NCBI RefSeq assembly: GCF_015082335.1
Contig: NZ_BLRL01000013.1
Coordinates: 62,001 to 126,000, forward strand
From: Moritella sp. F3
Lineage (GTDB): Bacteria > Pseudomonadota > Gammaproteobacteria > Enterobacterales > Moritellaceae
DNA: 64,000 nucleotides
Reading direction: 5' to 3'
Of the stretch, positions 35,388-47,014 are shown one piece after another. How positions within the stretch are numbered: the stretch's first letter is position 1; every line of letters begins with the position of its first letter. Both the position numbers and the translations under genes were made by a program. The notes beneath the pieces are model-generated. The model ran no database searches. It was not told where the DNA came from and saw nothing but the letters and a program-made list of their open reading frames with translations.

Positions 35388-35428
35388 TGTATATTTGCTC
35401 GAGCAAGAAAATATTTGGAGAAGACGAC

Positions 35429-35665
35429 ATGTCTAAAGTATGCCAAGTCACTGGTAAAAAACCAGCTGTTGGTAATAACGTTTCTCACGCAAAAAACCGC
35501 ACACGTCGCCGTTTTTTGCCAAACCTACATTCACACCGTTTTTGGGTTGAGAGCGAAAACCGCTTTGTTAAATTACGTCTTACTTGTAAAGGTATGCGTA
35601 TTATCGATAAAAAGGGTATTGATTCAGTTTTAGCTGAAATGCGTGCCCGTGGTGAGAAGGTTTAA
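35429..35665 (+). CDS. rpmB: 50S ribosomal protein L28
   Basis: A 78-residue basic protein, nearly identical in pattern to E. coli L28: [28 protein letters not shown], and the R-A-R-G-E-K-V end. GGAG lies before the ATG. It is the first gene of rpmB-rpmG, 11 bases ahead of rpmG. Confidence 0.98.
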   Translation: MSKVCQVTGKKPAVGNNVSHAKNRTRRRFLPNLHSHRFWVESENRFVKLRLTCKGMRIIDKKGIDSVLAEMRARGEKV

Positions 35666-35676
35666 GGAACTATATT

Positions 35677-35832
35677 ATGCGCGATAAAATTCGTTTGAAT
35701 TCATCTGCTGGTACAGGTCACTTCTATACCACTGATAAAAATAAGAAAAACATGCCTGAAAAAATGGAAATCAAAAAATTTGATCCAGTTGTTCGTAAGC
35801 ACGTTATCTACAAAGAAGGTAAAATCAAGTAA
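35677..35832 (+). CDS. rpmG: 50S ribosomal protein L33
   Basis: A 51-residue protein starting [19 protein letters not shown] and ending [10 protein letters not shown]. It is the cysteine-free form of L33, which needs no zinc. AAGGA precedes the ATG. It follows rpmB by 11 bases and is followed by a strong terminator. Confidence 0.97.
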   Translation: MRDKIRLNSSAGTGHFYTTDKNKKNMPEKMEIKKFDPVVRKHVIYKEGKIK

Positions 35833-35857
35833 TTCTTGATTTTATGTTCGATATTTA

Positions 35858-35885
35858 AAACCCAGCTTTTGCTGGGTTTTTTTTT
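35858..35885 (+). terminator. Rho-independent terminator after rpmG
   Basis: AAACCCAGC (35858-35866) pairs with GCTGGGTTT (35871-35879), loop TTTT, followed by a long T-run. Confidence 0.95.
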
Positions 35886-35985
35886 GCCTGAAATTCATTC
35901 TTACGAAACTTGCTCTGGTCGGCGTTTTCACGTAATTTGCGTATACTTATTGATAAATCAATGACTAGATTGGAAGGATGAGCGC

Positions 35986-36450
35986 GTGCAGTTATCACGA
36001 CGAGGTTGGAATAACGTTTTAATATTTGCAGTATTGGCTATGATGCTGATATTTCAATATTCAGGCAAGAAGATGAATGGTGATGATAGCGAAAGCCAGT
36101 ATCAATCAGCATTGCCCTCTAGGGCTGTCGTATTGTCGATGCAGTTTGATAATATTCAAATCCAACGCGTTGGTAGCCAATTGGCGACAAAGCCTGAGCT
36201 GGGTTTATCACAGCCACAATTGCAACAAATCATCAAAGCATGGGAAAGCGCGACTTTTAAACCAGTGGCTAAAGATGTTGTGATTGCCAATCTTGCTTAC
36301 GGTATTAATATCTCCTTCGAATTAGCTAATTTAGCCGAACCTGTTATCTTGATTTTATATCAAATCGATAGTGGTTATTTGTTACAAAATTGGCAAAGCC
36401 AATTATTACAAATTGACGAAGCTGAATTACAGGTTTTATTACCGCGTTAG
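35986..36450 (+). CDS. Hypothetical single-TM protein upstream of mutM
   Basis: A 154-residue protein starting at GTG 35986, with AAGGA about 8 bases ahead. One transmembrane helix (about 9-24, V-L-I-F-A-V-L-A-M-M-L-I-F) is followed by a periplasmic-type domain of about 120 residues containing E-L-G-L-S-Q-P-Q-L-Q-Q-I-I and W-Q-S-Q-L-L-Q-I-D-E. I know no function. It stands alone between rpmG and mutM and may share mRNA with mutM, 104 bases downstream. Confidence 0.8.
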   Translation: MQLSRRGWNNVLIFAVLAMMLIFQYSGKKMNGDDSESQYQSALPSRAVVLSMQFDNIQIQRVGSQLATKPELGLSQPQLQQIIKAWESATFKPVAKDVVIANLAYGINISFELANLAEPVILILYQIDSGYLLQNWQSQLLQIDEAELQVLLPR

Positions 36451-36554
36451 TCTCTTGTTTTATACTCACCAATGAGGCTGAGTAATTCTTTTACTTAGCT
36501 GCACTTAATGTTGCCATTTACTCTTTAACCTAAATATAACCGATAGGATGTCTT

Positions 36555-37367
36555 ATGCCTGAATTACCGGAAGTTGAAGTAAGCCGCCAAGGCATAGCCC
36601 CATATCTCGAAAACGCGCAGATCACCAAGATCGTCGTGCGTAATGGTCAATTGCGTTGGCCTGTACCGATGACCTTGCAGGATGCTGTTGGCTGTATTGT
36701 GATAAGTGTACGTCGCCGGGCTAAATACTTACTCTTGGAAACAGAAAAAGGCACAATCATCATTCATCTGGGGATGTCAGGTAGTCTAAGGGTGCTTGAT
36801 TCAACTATAGCAGTTGAAAAACATGATCATGTGGACATAGTCCTAGATTCTGGTAAATGTCTTCGTCTGAACGATCCTAGGCGCTTTGGTTCGGTATTGT
36901 GGCAAGTCGGCGAGGTGCTTGAACACAAATTATTAGCTAGCTTAGGCCCTGAGCCACTAACGGATGATTTTACTGCACAGCGTTTGTTTGAACGATCTCG
37001 TTCTCGCAAGATGCCAGTTAAGTCATTTTTGATGGATAATCATAACGTAGTCGGTGTTGGTAATATTTATGCCAATGAAGCTTTATTTGCCGCGGGTATT
37101 AGTCCGAAACGAGCTGCGGGCAATGTCTCTTTGCAGCGCTACAAAGTTTTGGTCGATGAAGTGAAAAGTGTATTAGCCAAAGCCATTCAACAAGGCGGCA
37201 CGACACTAAAAGATTTTACTCAAAGCGATGGTAAACCAGGCTACTTTGTTCAAGAGTTGCAGGTATATGGCAAAGCAGGTAAACCGTGCCCTAAATGTGG
37301 AGAGGTACTACAAGCGGTTAAGATCGGTCAGCGCAACACGATTTATTGTAATCAGTGTCAGCGCTAA
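36555..37367 (+). CDS. mutM: Formamidopyrimidine-DNA glycosylase
   Basis: A 270-residue base-excision repair enzyme that removes 8-oxoguanine and formamidopyrimidines. The N-terminus M-P-E-L-P-E-V-E-V has the catalytic Pro2 and Glu3. N-P-R/D-P-R-R-F-G-type and G-V-G-N-I-Y-A-N-E motifs lie in the middle, and the C-terminal zinc finger is C-P-K-C then C-N-Q-C. It is convergent with coaD with only 13 bases between stops. Confidence 0.97.
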   Translation: MPELPEVEVSRQGIAPYLENAQITKIVVRNGQLRWPVPMTLQDAVGCIVISVRRRAKYLLLETEKGTIIIHLGMSGSLRVLDSTIAVEKHDHVDIVLDSGKCLRLNDPRRFGSVLWQVGEVLEHKLLASLGPEPLTDDFTAQRLFERSRSRKMPVKSFLMDNHNVVGVGNIYANEALFAAGISPKRAAGNVSLQRYKVLVDEVKSVLAKAIQQGGTTLKDFTQSDGKPGYFVQELQVYGKAGKPCPKCGEVLQAVKIGQRNTIYCNQCQR

Positions 37368-37380
37368 CGCGATCTAATTT

Positions 37381-38921
<1,541 letters not shown>

Positions 38922-39008
38922 GGTCACACGACTCGTATTCAGATTTTGATTGGTGAGTAATACAAAGGTACAACTGAACGCTATATTACTCTAATTTTAA
39001 TTGACGTT

Positions 39009-40019
39009 TTAAAGCCATTTTTGTAAGCAAGATTTGACTTTTCCAACGGAAATCGCGTCCATTAAATCAGGACCTTTCGCTCTTACACCCCATTCACTAT
39101 CGGGTAAATGTTGATGATAAACTTCAGCCACATCACTTAGATTATTATAAGGACCTGTCCGTCCTGGGTTACTGTGTGCATATAAACCGACAACAGGTGT
39201 ACCTACTGTGGTACTCATATGGGCAGGACCAGTATCTGGTGCGAGTACTAGGTCTGCATGTTTTAGGATCGCGAGCAGTTGTTTTAGTGATGTTTCACCG
39301 ACAAGATTATTAACTGGCGCTGTCGCAAGCTCGATAATATCTTTGGCTAATTGTTTTTCACTGTCGGTAGGACCGCCACAAATAGAGACTTGGTAATTAT
39401 TTTCATGCATATAATTCGCAATTTCAGCATAGCCAGTAGTTGTCCAATTGCGTTCAGCTTTACTGGCTGATGGACAAATAATAAAGTTTTTCTTTGTGTG
39501 GCTTAATTGCGAATGCGCCCATAAACTATCCTGGGTGGTAAGCGGTATATCCCATTGCGGTGGCGCTACAGGTACGCCAATGGCTTCGGCAAACGCCATA
39601 AAACCATCAAGTACGTGCGGTTGAGATTGTGGTTTGATTTTATGATTGGTAAATAACCATTGGCCTTCTTTGGCTCTGGCTTTATCAAACCCCCAACGCT
39701 GCTTTGCTTTGATGCATAAGCTCGCTACGCTGGCTCTGAGTGCAACTTGCATATGCAGTAATACATCGAATTGGCGATTATTTAATTTTTTACGCAGGTC
39801 GGTATAGCCTTTTAGACCCGTTTTTTTATCAAAAATAATAAATTCAACACCAGCGATATCCCCAACTAACATAGCCTCTATTTTACCTATTACCCAAGTT
39901 ATCTTGGCATTTGGGTACTGGCGCTGAATTGCTTGTACAACAGATACAGCATGGCAAACATCACCAATTGCGGAAAAACGTAAAATACAGATACTCTGTG
40001 GAGGGGTCATATTCATCAT
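39009..40019 (-). CDS. Glycosyltransferase family 9 (LPS heptosyltransferase-like)
   Basis: About 337 residues. The start is uncertain among ATGs at 40019, 40016 and 40010; the open frame runs further up to 40103 but the family begins at S-I-C-I-L-R-F-S-A-I-G-D. This segment, then W-G-F-D-K-A-R and the C-terminal L-A-P-D-T-G-P-A-H-M-S nucleotide-sugar site, define ADP-heptose:LPS heptosyltransferases. It should add heptose to the inner core on the cytoplasmic face. It is divergent from kdkA. Confidence 0.9.
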   Translation of the reverse strand: MMNMTPPQSICILRFSAIGDVCHAVSVVQAIQRQYPNAKITWVIGKIEAMLVGDIAGVEFIIFDKKTGLKGYTDLRKKLNNRQFDVLLHMQVALRASVASLCIKAKQRWGFDKARAKEGQWLFTNHKIKPQSQPHVLDGFMAFAEAIGVPVAPPQWDIPLTTQDSLWAHSQLSHTKKNFIICPSASKAERNWTTTGYAEIANYMHENNYQVSICGGPTDSEKQLAKDIIELATAPVNNLVGETSLKQLLAILKHADLVLAPDTGPAHMSTTVGTPVVGLYAHSNPGRTGPYNNLSDVAEVYHQHLPDSEWGVRAKGPDLMDAISVGKVKSCLQKWL

Positions 40020-40103
40020 TTCTAGTTGTTGAATGTAAAAGGCTATTATGCAAATCGTTTGAGGTAATGTAAAATTTATCGGTAAAGTTTTTTTGGAGAT
40101 CAC

Positions 40104-40811
40104 ATGTTAATAGACACACAAGGCGCTCGAGTCTTATTTTTTCAGGATGAATTAAAAGGCGAAATCACCCCCGAATATTTTGATGGGGCGTATTGGCAAC
40201 GGAATAATGCAATTATTGGGTCGGCATTTGGTCGTGGTATTACCTGGTTTTTCAAGATTAATCATGATGAGTTTGTATTACGCCATTATCACCGCGGTGG
40301 GCTGATTGGTAAGCTCATTAAGGATGAATATTGCTATACAGGGCTTAAAAATACTCGTGCTTACCAAGAGTTTATGGTGACACAGCAATTAGTTGAAAAA
40401 GGCTTACCGGCACCACAACCGATAGCGGGGCAGGTGATTAAACACGGCTTATTTTATCGTGCGGATTTAATTACTCAAAAAATTGCTGGCGCTAACGATT
40501 TGGTGGCTGTATTAAAAGATCGCGCGTTGAATCAAGATGATTACCAACAGATTGGCGAGATGATAAGACGTTTTCACGATGTGAATTTATGGCATGCCGA
40601 TTTAAACACCCATAACATCATCTTAGATGGTGATGGCAAGTGGTGGTTGATTGATTTTGACCGCTGTAAATTTAAACCTGCAGCTGATTCATGGAAGCAA
40701 GCAAACCTAGCCCGCTTAAAACGTTCTTTTGTGAAAGAACAAAACAAAGACACTGCATTTAAATGGCAAATGTCTGATTGGGATTTGTTGCTCGCAGGTT
40801 ATCAGAATTGA
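40104..40811 (+). CDS. kdkA: 3-deoxy-D-manno-octulosonic acid kinase
   Basis: A 235-residue lipopolysaccharide kinase of the KdkA type that phosphorylates the 4-OH of the first Kdo. The R-H-Y-H-R-G-G-L region lies near residue 62, the catalytic loop W-H-A-D-L-N-T-H-N-I near 173, and the metal-binding L-I-D-F-D-R-C next. It fits with waaA and the heptosyltransferase gene nearby, and implies a single phosphorylated Kdo in the core, as in Haemophilus or Vibrio. Confidence 0.92.
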   Translation: MLIDTQGARVLFFQDELKGEITPEYFDGAYWQRNNAIIGSAFGRGITWFFKINHDEFVLRHYHRGGLIGKLIKDEYCYTGLKNTRAYQEFMVTQQLVEKGLPAPQPIAGQVIKHGLFYRADLITQKIAGANDLVAVLKDRALNQDDYQQIGEMIRRFHDVNLWHADLNTHNIILDGDGKWWLIDFDRCKFKPAADSWKQANLARLKRSFVKEQNKDTAFKWQMSDWDLLLAGYQN

Positions 40812-40905
40812 GCGAATATTCTAACAATGAGATATTACACTGTGTCATTTAGTAATAAATGTGCGAGTATTAACAAATCTATTATAAATCAAAGCGGTCA
40901 TTTTC

Positions 40906-41571
40906 ATGAAAACCAGAGATAAGATCATTCATACTGCACTTGAGCTGTTTAATGAATGTGGTGAGCGTAATGTCACTACCAATCATATTGCTGCGCACTT
41001 AGGCATTAGTCCTGGTAATCTTTATTATCATTTTCGAAATAAAGAAGACATTATTGATTCTATCTTTGATCAATATGTAAATTATTTAGCTGAACATTTC
41101 CAGCCTCACCGTGAAGGTGAAGTCACATTGGAAGTGATGATGAGTTATTTAGATTCTATGTTTGAAACCATGTGGCGTTTTCGATTTTTGTATTACAGCT
41201 TACCAAGTCTGCTATCGCGAGATCCGAACTTACATAAAAAGTATTTGAAATTCCAAGAAGTTTCAGCGCAACGTGAAGTCGATTTATTATTTTCGTTACA
41301 GAAAAATAATGTGGTTAATATTCCGATGGAAGATCTGGATGAATTAGCTAACTCGATTAAAGTGGTATTGGTTTCTTGGGTAAGTTACCGCACTACAATT
41401 AGTAAAGATGCGAAGGTATATAAAGCGGATATTTATCGCGGTATTCTAAAATCAATCTTTATGATGAAGCCTTACTTTACCGAAAAAGCATTGGTTGATT
41501 ATCAGCATATGCGTGAATATTATTTACGTTTAGCGACGGCTGATGTGGTTGTCACTGAGACTAACGGCTAA
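40906..41571 (+). CDS. TetR-family transcriptional regulator
   Basis: A 221-residue regulator with the N-terminal helix-turn-helix (T-T-N-H-I-A-A-H-L-G-I-S-P-G-N-L-Y-Y-H-F-R-N-K) and a C-terminal helical ligand domain that I do not recognise. No gene for an obvious target (exporter or catabolic enzyme) lies next to it, so its role is unknown. Confidence 0.88.
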   Translation: MKTRDKIIHTALELFNECGERNVTTNHIAAHLGISPGNLYYHFRNKEDIIDSIFDQYVNYLAEHFQPHREGEVTLEVMMSYLDSMFETMWRFRFLYYSLPSLLSRDPNLHKKYLKFQEVSAQREVDLLFSLQKNNVVNIPMEDLDELANSIKVVLVSWVSYRTTISKDAKVYKADIYRGILKSIFMMKPYFTEKALVDYQHMREYYLRLATADVVVTETNG

Positions 41572-41591
41572 TTTGTAACGCTAGCTATATA

Positions 41592-41646
41592 CAATATGGT
41601 TTTCTTTCATCGTCGATGATGTCGTTGACTAAGATAAACCATATTG
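41592..41646. repeat. Inverted repeat between convergent tetR and waaA genes
   Basis: CAATATGGTTT (41592-41602) pairs perfectly with AAACCATATTG (41636-41646) across 33 bases. It has no T-run, so a standard terminator is unlikely unless the inner bases also fold (ATCGTCGAT lies within the loop). Confidence 0.5.
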
Positions 41647-41656
41647 AATAATCAGT

Positions 41657-42988
41657 TTATTTTGTACCGTTCTGCTTAGTGGTTTGGTCATTGCGCTGGT
41701 TAATAGTTTGGTCAATATAATGCGTTAACGTGTGCATTATTTTCTCTAACGCCCCTTTGTTTTTTTCGACGACCTGTTTTGCTTGTTTCCCCATTGTCAC
41801 TGCCATTTCGGGTTCTGATATCAGTGTATTTATTTTGTTAGCTAATTCCTGCGCGTCATTAACGACAGCAACGCCTTCACAATCGAGTAATTGCGCCGTG
41901 ACATCAGCAAAATTAAAGTAACTTGGACCTGTGATGCAAGCTTTTGCAAGCGCAGCTGGCTCGAGTAAGTTATGCCCGCCGACCTTATCACCAATTAAAC
42001 TACCGCCCATGAAACAGATATCACTTGCCGCGAGTAATATTGGCATTTCGCCCATGCTATCGCCCAAGTAAATATCGCAATGGCTTAAGTCATCTGCTAG
42101 CTTGGTTTGGCTACGACGTTGCGTATGTGGGAAACTTTTTAAGCAGAGCGCTGCAACATCATCAAAACGTTCGGGATGGCGTGGTACTAATATTAATACG
42201 GCATCTGGGTGTTGTGTTTTTACATGCTCAAACGCCGCGAGAACGATCTCATCTTCACCTTTATGTGTACTTGAGGCGATAATAACAGGGCGCTGCAGGC
42301 CAAGCTGTTGGCGTAGTGCGAGCCCGTTATTGATGATGGCATCTGAAAATTGAATATCGAATTTTACCGTACCTGTGACAGATAGTTGGGCTTGGTTTAA
42401 TCCTAGACTGCTAAAGCGGCGCTGGTCATCTTCATCTTGGCATAAAATATGGGTTATTTTTTGCAGTGGTGCTGAGAATAGCGATTGAAAACGCTGATAC
42501 TTTTCTTGTGATTTCGTTGATAATCGTGCATTTACTACGATGGTCGGGATATTTTTATCTTCACAAATGGTGAGCATATTTGGCCACAGCTCGGTTTCCA
42601 TGATTAAACACAGCGCAGGCTGCATGCGATTAATAAATTGTTTCACTGCGCAAGGGTAATCAGCTGGGAAGTATCTGTGCTCAATATTCCCCGTTAAGGC
42701 TGCTACGCGTTCAGCCCCTGTACTGGTTGTCGTGGTGATGAGTAACGGCTGTTCAGGATAGTGTTGTTGTAGCGCATTGATAATAGGCGTTGCTGCAATC
42801 ACTTCTCCCACAGATACGGCGTGGATCCAGATTGGTTGTTGAGATTGCTTTAACTCGGGTGCGATGCCAACGAACTCTTTCCAGCGGTCACCAACAGGTG
42901 GTTTACCTTTTTTGGTTTTTAATAGCAGCGAAAATATCAACGGTGAAGTTGCATAAAGTAACGTGGTGTAGAGTGTTCGGCTGAGCAT
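41657..42988 (-). CDS. waaA: Kdo transferase (lipid IVA 3-deoxy-D-manno-octulosonic acid transferase)
   Basis: A 443-residue inner-membrane-associated GT30 enzyme that adds Kdo to lipid IVA. An N-terminal hydrophobic anchor (L-L-Y-A-T-S-P-L-I-F-S-L-L-L) precedes W-I-H-A-V-S-V-G-E-V and P-A-L-C-L-I-M-E-T-E-L-W-P-N. The nucleotide-sugar half has F-M-G-G-S-L and G-G-H-N-L-L-E-P-A. The last 20 residues are polar and Gln/Asn/Thr-rich, an extension beyond most homologues. Confidence 0.96.
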   Translation of the reverse strand: MLSRTLYTTLLYATSPLIFSLLLKTKKGKPPVGDRWKEFVGIAPELKQSQQPIWIHAVSVGEVIAATPIINALQQHYPEQPLLITTTTSTGAERVAALTGNIEHRYFPADYPCAVKQFINRMQPALCLIMETELWPNMLTICEDKNIPTIVVNARLSTKSQEKYQRFQSLFSAPLQKITHILCQDEDDQRRFSSLGLNQAQLSVTGTVKFDIQFSDAIINNGLALRQQLGLQRPVIIASSTHKGEDEIVLAAFEHVKTQHPDAVLILVPRHPERFDDVAALCLKSFPHTQRRSQTKLADDLSHCDIYLGDSMGEMPILLAASDICFMGGSLIGDKVGGHNLLEPAALAKACITGPSYFNFADVTAQLLDCEGVAVVNDAQELANKINTLISEPEMAVTMGKQAKQVVEKNKGALEKIMHTLTHYIDQTINQRNDQTTKQNGTK

Positions 42989-43121
42989 TCAATATTCCCT
43001 TCTGTATCAGTATAAGCAATGTGATAATATCATCATAAACTAATGGTTCGCTGTTGAATTGTTAAATTCGGTATTTGTTGTCGATAAAATCGAACGAAAT
43101 TAAATTATATTAAGGTGTAGC

Positions 43122-43442
43122 ATGGATAGTTTTAAACATATTTCAATTAACGAAGTTCAACAATTAGTCAGTAATAAGGGTGAACTGAAAATTGTCGATA
43201 TTCGCGATCCACAGTCATTTAGCGATGCGCATATCGAAGATTCCTTGCACCTAACTGATTCGGTGTTAGGTAATTTTATGCAAGAAACTGATTTCGATAC
43301 GCCTGTTGTGGTGGTTTGTTACCATGGTCGTAGTAGCCAGGGTGCTGCGCAATATTTAGTTGAACAAGGTTTTGAAGACGTTTATAGCATGGATGGTGGG
43401 TTTGAAGCTTGGCGTCGAGAATGTGCATTTGTAACAAAGTAG
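43122..43442 (+). CDS. glpE: Thiosulfate sulfurtransferase GlpE (single-domain rhodanese)
   Basis: A 106-residue rhodanese. The active-site loop V-C-Y-H-G-R-S-S carries the persulfide cysteine, and [10 protein letters not shown] is the conserved first half. It transfers sulfane sulfur from thiosulfate to acceptors such as cyanide or thioredoxin. It is 9 bases upstream of glpG, the same order as in E. coli, but the glp regulator gene is absent. Confidence 0.95.
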   Translation: MDSFKHISINEVQQLVSNKGELKIVDIRDPQSFSDAHIEDSLHLTDSVLGNFMQETDFDTPVVVVCYHGRSSQGAAQYLVEQGFEDVYSMDGGFEAWRRECAFVTK

Positions 43443-43451
43443 GTAATCGTA

Positions 43452-44300
43452 ATGATCGAGATTGGTGTAATTAATAATCCACGTATGGCGCAGGCCTTTG
43501 TTGATTATTTAGCGGTACAAAAAATTGATGCGAAAGTCGCTCAGACCGATGAGGGATTTGCGATTTGTTTACCGGCGATGACACACGTTGAAACGGTGTC
43601 AGCAGAACTAGACTTGTTTTTAGCTGACCCTTATCAAGAAAAATACCAGGCGGCATCGTGGGATGTAGCTGACAGCAGAACGGCGAGTTTCAGTTATGGC
43701 TCGGGTAATATGCTCAGCAACTTTTTGATGCATGCTGGTAAAGTCACGCTGGTTATTTTTGCCTTGAGTTTGATTGTCTTTGCGGCAATGTACTTTAGCA
43801 TGTTGACCCAAAATGAATTTATTTTTGCTGCATTGCATTTTCCGTATGATTTAAGTTTCAGTTCATTGAGTGAAGTTTGGCGTTTATTTACCCCAGCTAT
43901 CATGCATTTTTCAGTGTTACACCTCGTGTTTAATTTATTATGGTGGTGGTACCTTGGTGGCTTGATTGAAAATAAAATGGGCAGTAAGAAATTATTGTTA
44001 TTGTTTTTAGTTGCCGCGTTAATACCCAATATCGGCCAGTTTTTATTATCCGGACCTAATTTTGGTGGTTTATCGGGTGTGGTTTATGCCTTAGTCGGTT
44101 ATATTTGGTGGACTGGTTGGTTAGCGCCGGAACAAGGTGTTAGTTTGCCTAAGCCTTATATTGGCTTTATGTTAGTTTGGTTGGTACTTGGCTTTTTCCC
44201 ACTATTTGGCCTTAATGTTGCCAATGCCGCGCATGTACTTGGCTTAGTTGTCGGTTGTGCCCAAGCGTTTGTAGACCATAAATTTAAATCTTTTAACTAG
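43452..44300 (+). CDS. glpG: Rhomboid intramembrane serine protease GlpG
   Basis: A 282-residue polytopic protease. An N-terminal cytoplasmic domain (about 1-75) precedes six transmembrane helices. [19 protein letters not shown] is the helix-2 signature, the nucleophile is Ser in G-L-S-G-V-V-Y-A-L, and the partner His is in A-N-A-A-H-V-L-G-L. It cleaves membrane protein segments. It is coupled with glpE and sits ahead of hldE by 17 bases. Confidence 0.95.
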   Translation: MIEIGVINNPRMAQAFVDYLAVQKIDAKVAQTDEGFAICLPAMTHVETVSAELDLFLADPYQEKYQAASWDVADSRTASFSYGSGNMLSNFLMHAGKVTLVIFALSLIVFAAMYFSMLTQNEFIFAALHFPYDLSFSSLSEVWRLFTPAIMHFSVLHLVFNLLWWWYLGGLIENKMGSKKLLLLFLVAALIPNIGQFLLSGPNFGGLSGVVYALVGYIWWTGWLAPEQGVSLPKPYIGFMLVWLVLGFFPLFGLNVANAAHVLGLVVGCAQAFVDHKFKSFN

Positions 44301-44317
44301 ATATTATCGAGAAAATA

Positions 44318-45739
44318 ATGGAAATCATTTTACCTGACTTTAACACTGCAAAAATATTAGTCGTTGGCGATGTCATGTTAGATCGTTATTGGACTGGCGA
44401 TTCAAGCCGTATTTCTCCTGAAGCGCCCGTACCTATCGTTAAAGTCGGTAATGTTGAAGACCGCCCTGGTGGTGCAGCGAACGTTGCACTTAACCTTGCT
44501 GCTTTAGGTGCTAAGGCTAAACTGCTTGGCTTAACGGGTAATGATGAAGCTGCGCAGGCGTTATCTGGCAAAATGAATGCGGTTGATGTTACTTGTGATT
44601 TTTTGCAGTTAGAGGATTATCCAACAATCACTAAATTACGTGTATTAAGCCGTGGTCAGCAAGTTATTCGTTTAGATTTTGAAGAGTCTGTTGCGGCTGT
44701 TGATACGCAACCGCTTGTTGCAAAAACGATTGCGAACTTAGCTGATTACTCGGTAATGATCGTATCGGATTATAACAAAGGTGCTTTGGTTGAAGTGCAG
44801 AAAATGATCCAAGCAGCGAAGCAACAAGGCGTTAAAGTCTTTGTTGACCCGAAAGGTTGTGACTTTGAAAAATACCGTGGTGCGACATTATTAACGCCGA
44901 ATTTATCGGAATTTGAAGCGGTTGTTGGTCATTGTAAGAGTGAGCAAGATCTCGTTGAAAAAGGTCGTAAGCTCATTGCTGAGCATGATTTTGAAGCATT
45001 ATTAGTTACCCGCAGTGAAAAGGGCATGACGTTGATTCGCGCTGATAACGATGAATTTCATCTGCCTGCACTAGCACAAGAAGTGTATGACGTAACCGGA
45101 GCTGGTGATACCGTTATTTCGGTTTTAGCGGCGGCTGTTTCTGCTGGCTCCTCGTTAGAACAAGCTTGCGCCCTCGCGAATGCTGGAGCCAGTGTTGTCG
45201 TTGCTAAGATAGGTACTTCAACGGTTAGCCCGCTTGAATTGGCTAATTCAGTGTATGGCTCGCACGAAAGTGGCTTTGGGGTATTATCTGAAGAACAGCT
45301 GAAAATAGCAGTTAAATCAGCGCAATTACGCGGCGAAGACATTGTCATGACCAATGGCTGTTTTGATATTCTGCATGCTGGCCATGTGTCTTATTTAAAT
45401 TCTGCACGTAAGTTAGGCCAACGTTTAATTGTTGCTGTTAATTCAGATGCTTCCGTCCGCGCTTTGAAAGGATCTAGTCGTCCAATTAATACTTGTGATC
45501 GCCGTATGACGGTATTGGCTGCATTAGGTGCTGTTGATTGGGTGGTTGAATTTACTGAAGACACACCAGAGCGTTTAATCGCTAAGTTATTACCTGATGT
45601 ATTGGTAAAAGGTGGTGATTATAAAGTTGAAGAGATTGCTGGCCATAAACAAGTGTTAGCAAATGGCGGTAAGGTCAATATTCTCCAATTTGAAGATGGC
45701 TGCTCTACGACGGCGATTATTAATGCTATAAAAAGTTAA
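44318..45739 (+). CDS. hldE: Bifunctional heptose-7-phosphate kinase / heptose-1-phosphate adenylyltransferase
   Basis: A 473-residue fusion enzyme making ADP-D-glycero-beta-D-manno-heptose for the LPS inner core. The N-terminal ribokinase-like half (1-320) has [10 protein letters not shown] and the catalytic V-T-G-A-G-D-T. The C-terminal nucleotidyltransferase half starts with [13 protein letters not shown] (HxGH). It feeds the GT9 heptosyltransferase. A terminator follows. Confidence 0.97.
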   Translation: MEIILPDFNTAKILVVGDVMLDRYWTGDSSRISPEAPVPIVKVGNVEDRPGGAANVALNLAALGAKAKLLGLTGNDEAAQALSGKMNAVDVTCDFLQLEDYPTITKLRVLSRGQQVIRLDFEESVAAVDTQPLVAKTIANLADYSVMIVSDYNKGALVEVQKMIQAAKQQGVKVFVDPKGCDFEKYRGATLLTPNLSEFEAVVGHCKSEQDLVEKGRKLIAEHDFEALLVTRSEKGMTLIRADNDEFHLPALAQEVYDVTGAGDTVISVLAAAVSAGSSLEQACALANAGASVVVAKIGTSTVSPLELANSVYGSHESGFGVLSEEQLKIAVKSAQLRGEDIVMTNGCFDILHAGHVSYLNSARKLGQRLIVAVNSDASVRALKGSSRPINTCDRRMTVLAALGAVDWVVEFTEDTPERLIAKLLPDVLVKGGDYKVEEIAGHKQVLANGGKVNILQFEDGCSTTAIINAIKS

Positions 45740-45793
45740 TACGATTAACGGCTAATCATGTGACGCGCATGTTATTGGTGAGCTAGATAAATG

Positions 45794-45826
45794 AAGGAGT
45801 AGGCTAAATAGCTTACTCCTTTTTTA
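45794..45826. terminator. Rho-independent terminator after hldE
   Basis: AAGGAGTAGGC (45794-45804) pairs with GCTTACTCCTT (45811-45821) with one G-U, followed by TTTTT. It lies between convergent genes. Confidence 0.88.
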
Positions 45827-46228
45827 TTACATTAATAAATATTTGGTAAATAACAGATTTTCAATAACCCCTTTACCACTTTCTTGTTTCAGTAGGCTAT
45901 TCACTTCATTTTGGATAAGCTTTCTAACTTCCTCTCGCCCTGTTAATGAGCGTAAATGCTGTGGTGATTGCTGACCTAATAATGAGATAATCTTATCTCT
46001 GATTAACGGCTCATGTTTTTCAATCACCTCGAGGCTATTTTTATCTGCCAACATAAATTCGACTGAGACACTGATAAAGCCAATTTTGTTGGTTTCACTG
46101 ACATAGTTAGTAATAATATCAGGTTCTAAACCGAAATAAATATACACGGGCTTATCACCATTTGCTGATACGGCGGTAGGTGAAAGTGATGCAGTGATCA
46201 TACATAGTAGCCAGAATAGCTTTTTCAT
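45827..46228 (-). CDS. Orphan FliL-like protein
   Basis: A 133-residue secreted or membrane-anchored protein with an N-terminal signal (MKKLFWLLCMITASLS). It has a FliL-type domain: Y-I-Y-F-G-L-E-P early, F-I-S-V-S-V-E-F-M-L, I-R-D-K-I-I-S-L-L, a R-S-L-T-G-R-E-E-V-R-K-L-I-Q-N-E-V-N helix, and V-E-N/I-E-N-L-L-F-T-K-Y at the end. In flagellar motors FliL associates with the stator. No flagellar genes are near, so it may be a paralogue outside the flagellar operon. It is convergent with hldE and divergent from ubiC. Confidence 0.85.
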   Translation of the reverse strand: MKKLFWLLCMITASLSPTAVSANGDKPVYIYFGLEPDIITNYVSETNKIGFISVSVEFMLADKNSLEVIEKHEPLIRDKIISLLGQQSPQHLRSLTGREEVRKLIQNEVNSLLKQESGKGVIENLLFTKYLLM

Positions 46229-46401
46229 TTACCGTATCCTTAGTTAAATGAGATGGAAAATGGCAGTGTTGTCGCTAGTATACTCATTTTCAAATGATTA
46301 ATTAAATAAATCCGTGCACAACTTGTGTCCCGACTTACAATCTTAGCCTGAATAGCAGATAATTATGCCTGATTTTGTTGTTAGAAAAAGTAATTTATAA
46401 T

Positions 46402-46998
46402 ATGTCAGATAATATAAATAATAAGCAGATGCGTGAATCAAGACCAGCTCATTATCCGATTGGTTGTGATGCTAACTGGCTATGGCCAACTATATTGGCA
46501 GAGAATTTGTCTGCTAGCCTTTTTGATTGGTTGGTTGATACAGGCTCGTTAACGGCAAGGTTGAAGCAGTATTGTCAGGCCTTTACGGTCGAAATACTTA
46601 TTGAAGGCAATTATCCATTATCCGATGATGAAAAAACAAAATTAAACCTAACAGAAAACATTGGCTTCGTACGAGAGGTATTACTAAAACTCGACGGTAT
46701 TCCTTGGGTATTTGCGCGCAGTGTTATGCCGCTTAATGCCTTAACGGCGCCGGGTGGTGAACTTGAAAAATTGGGTGAACGTTCATTAGGTACGGTGTTA
46801 TTTAGTGCGCCGGATATGCAGCGTAGTGAAATTGAAATCGCAGAGTTTGATGCTCACAGCCGCGTATATGAATTAGCGAGTCAACTTACCTCAATACCGA
46901 CAATGTCGTTATTTGGTCGTCGTTCATGCTTTTTATTAGCGGGTAAATCATTATTGGTATCTGAAGTTTTTTTGCCTGACGCACTGGCATATAAATAA
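46402..46998 (+). CDS. ubiC: Chorismate lyase
   Basis: About 198 residues from the ATG at 46402; an upstream TTG and an internal ATG at 46429 are other possible starts. It converts chorismate to 4-hydroxybenzoate plus pyruvate, the first committed step of ubiquinone synthesis. Typical segments are [40 protein letters not shown] and the C-terminal R-R-S-C-F. It lies 16 bases before ubiA. Confidence 0.93.
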   Translation: MSDNINNKQMRESRPAHYPIGCDANWLWPTILAENLSASLFDWLVDTGSLTARLKQYCQAFTVEILIEGNYPLSDDEKTKLNLTENIGFVREVLLKLDGIPWVFARSVMPLNALTAPGGELEKLGERSLGTVLFSAPDMQRSEIEIAEFDAHSRVYELASQLTSIPTMSLFGRRSCFLLAGKSLLVSEVFLPDALAYK

Positions 46999-47014
46999 TA
47001 AGGACGTAAACGAC

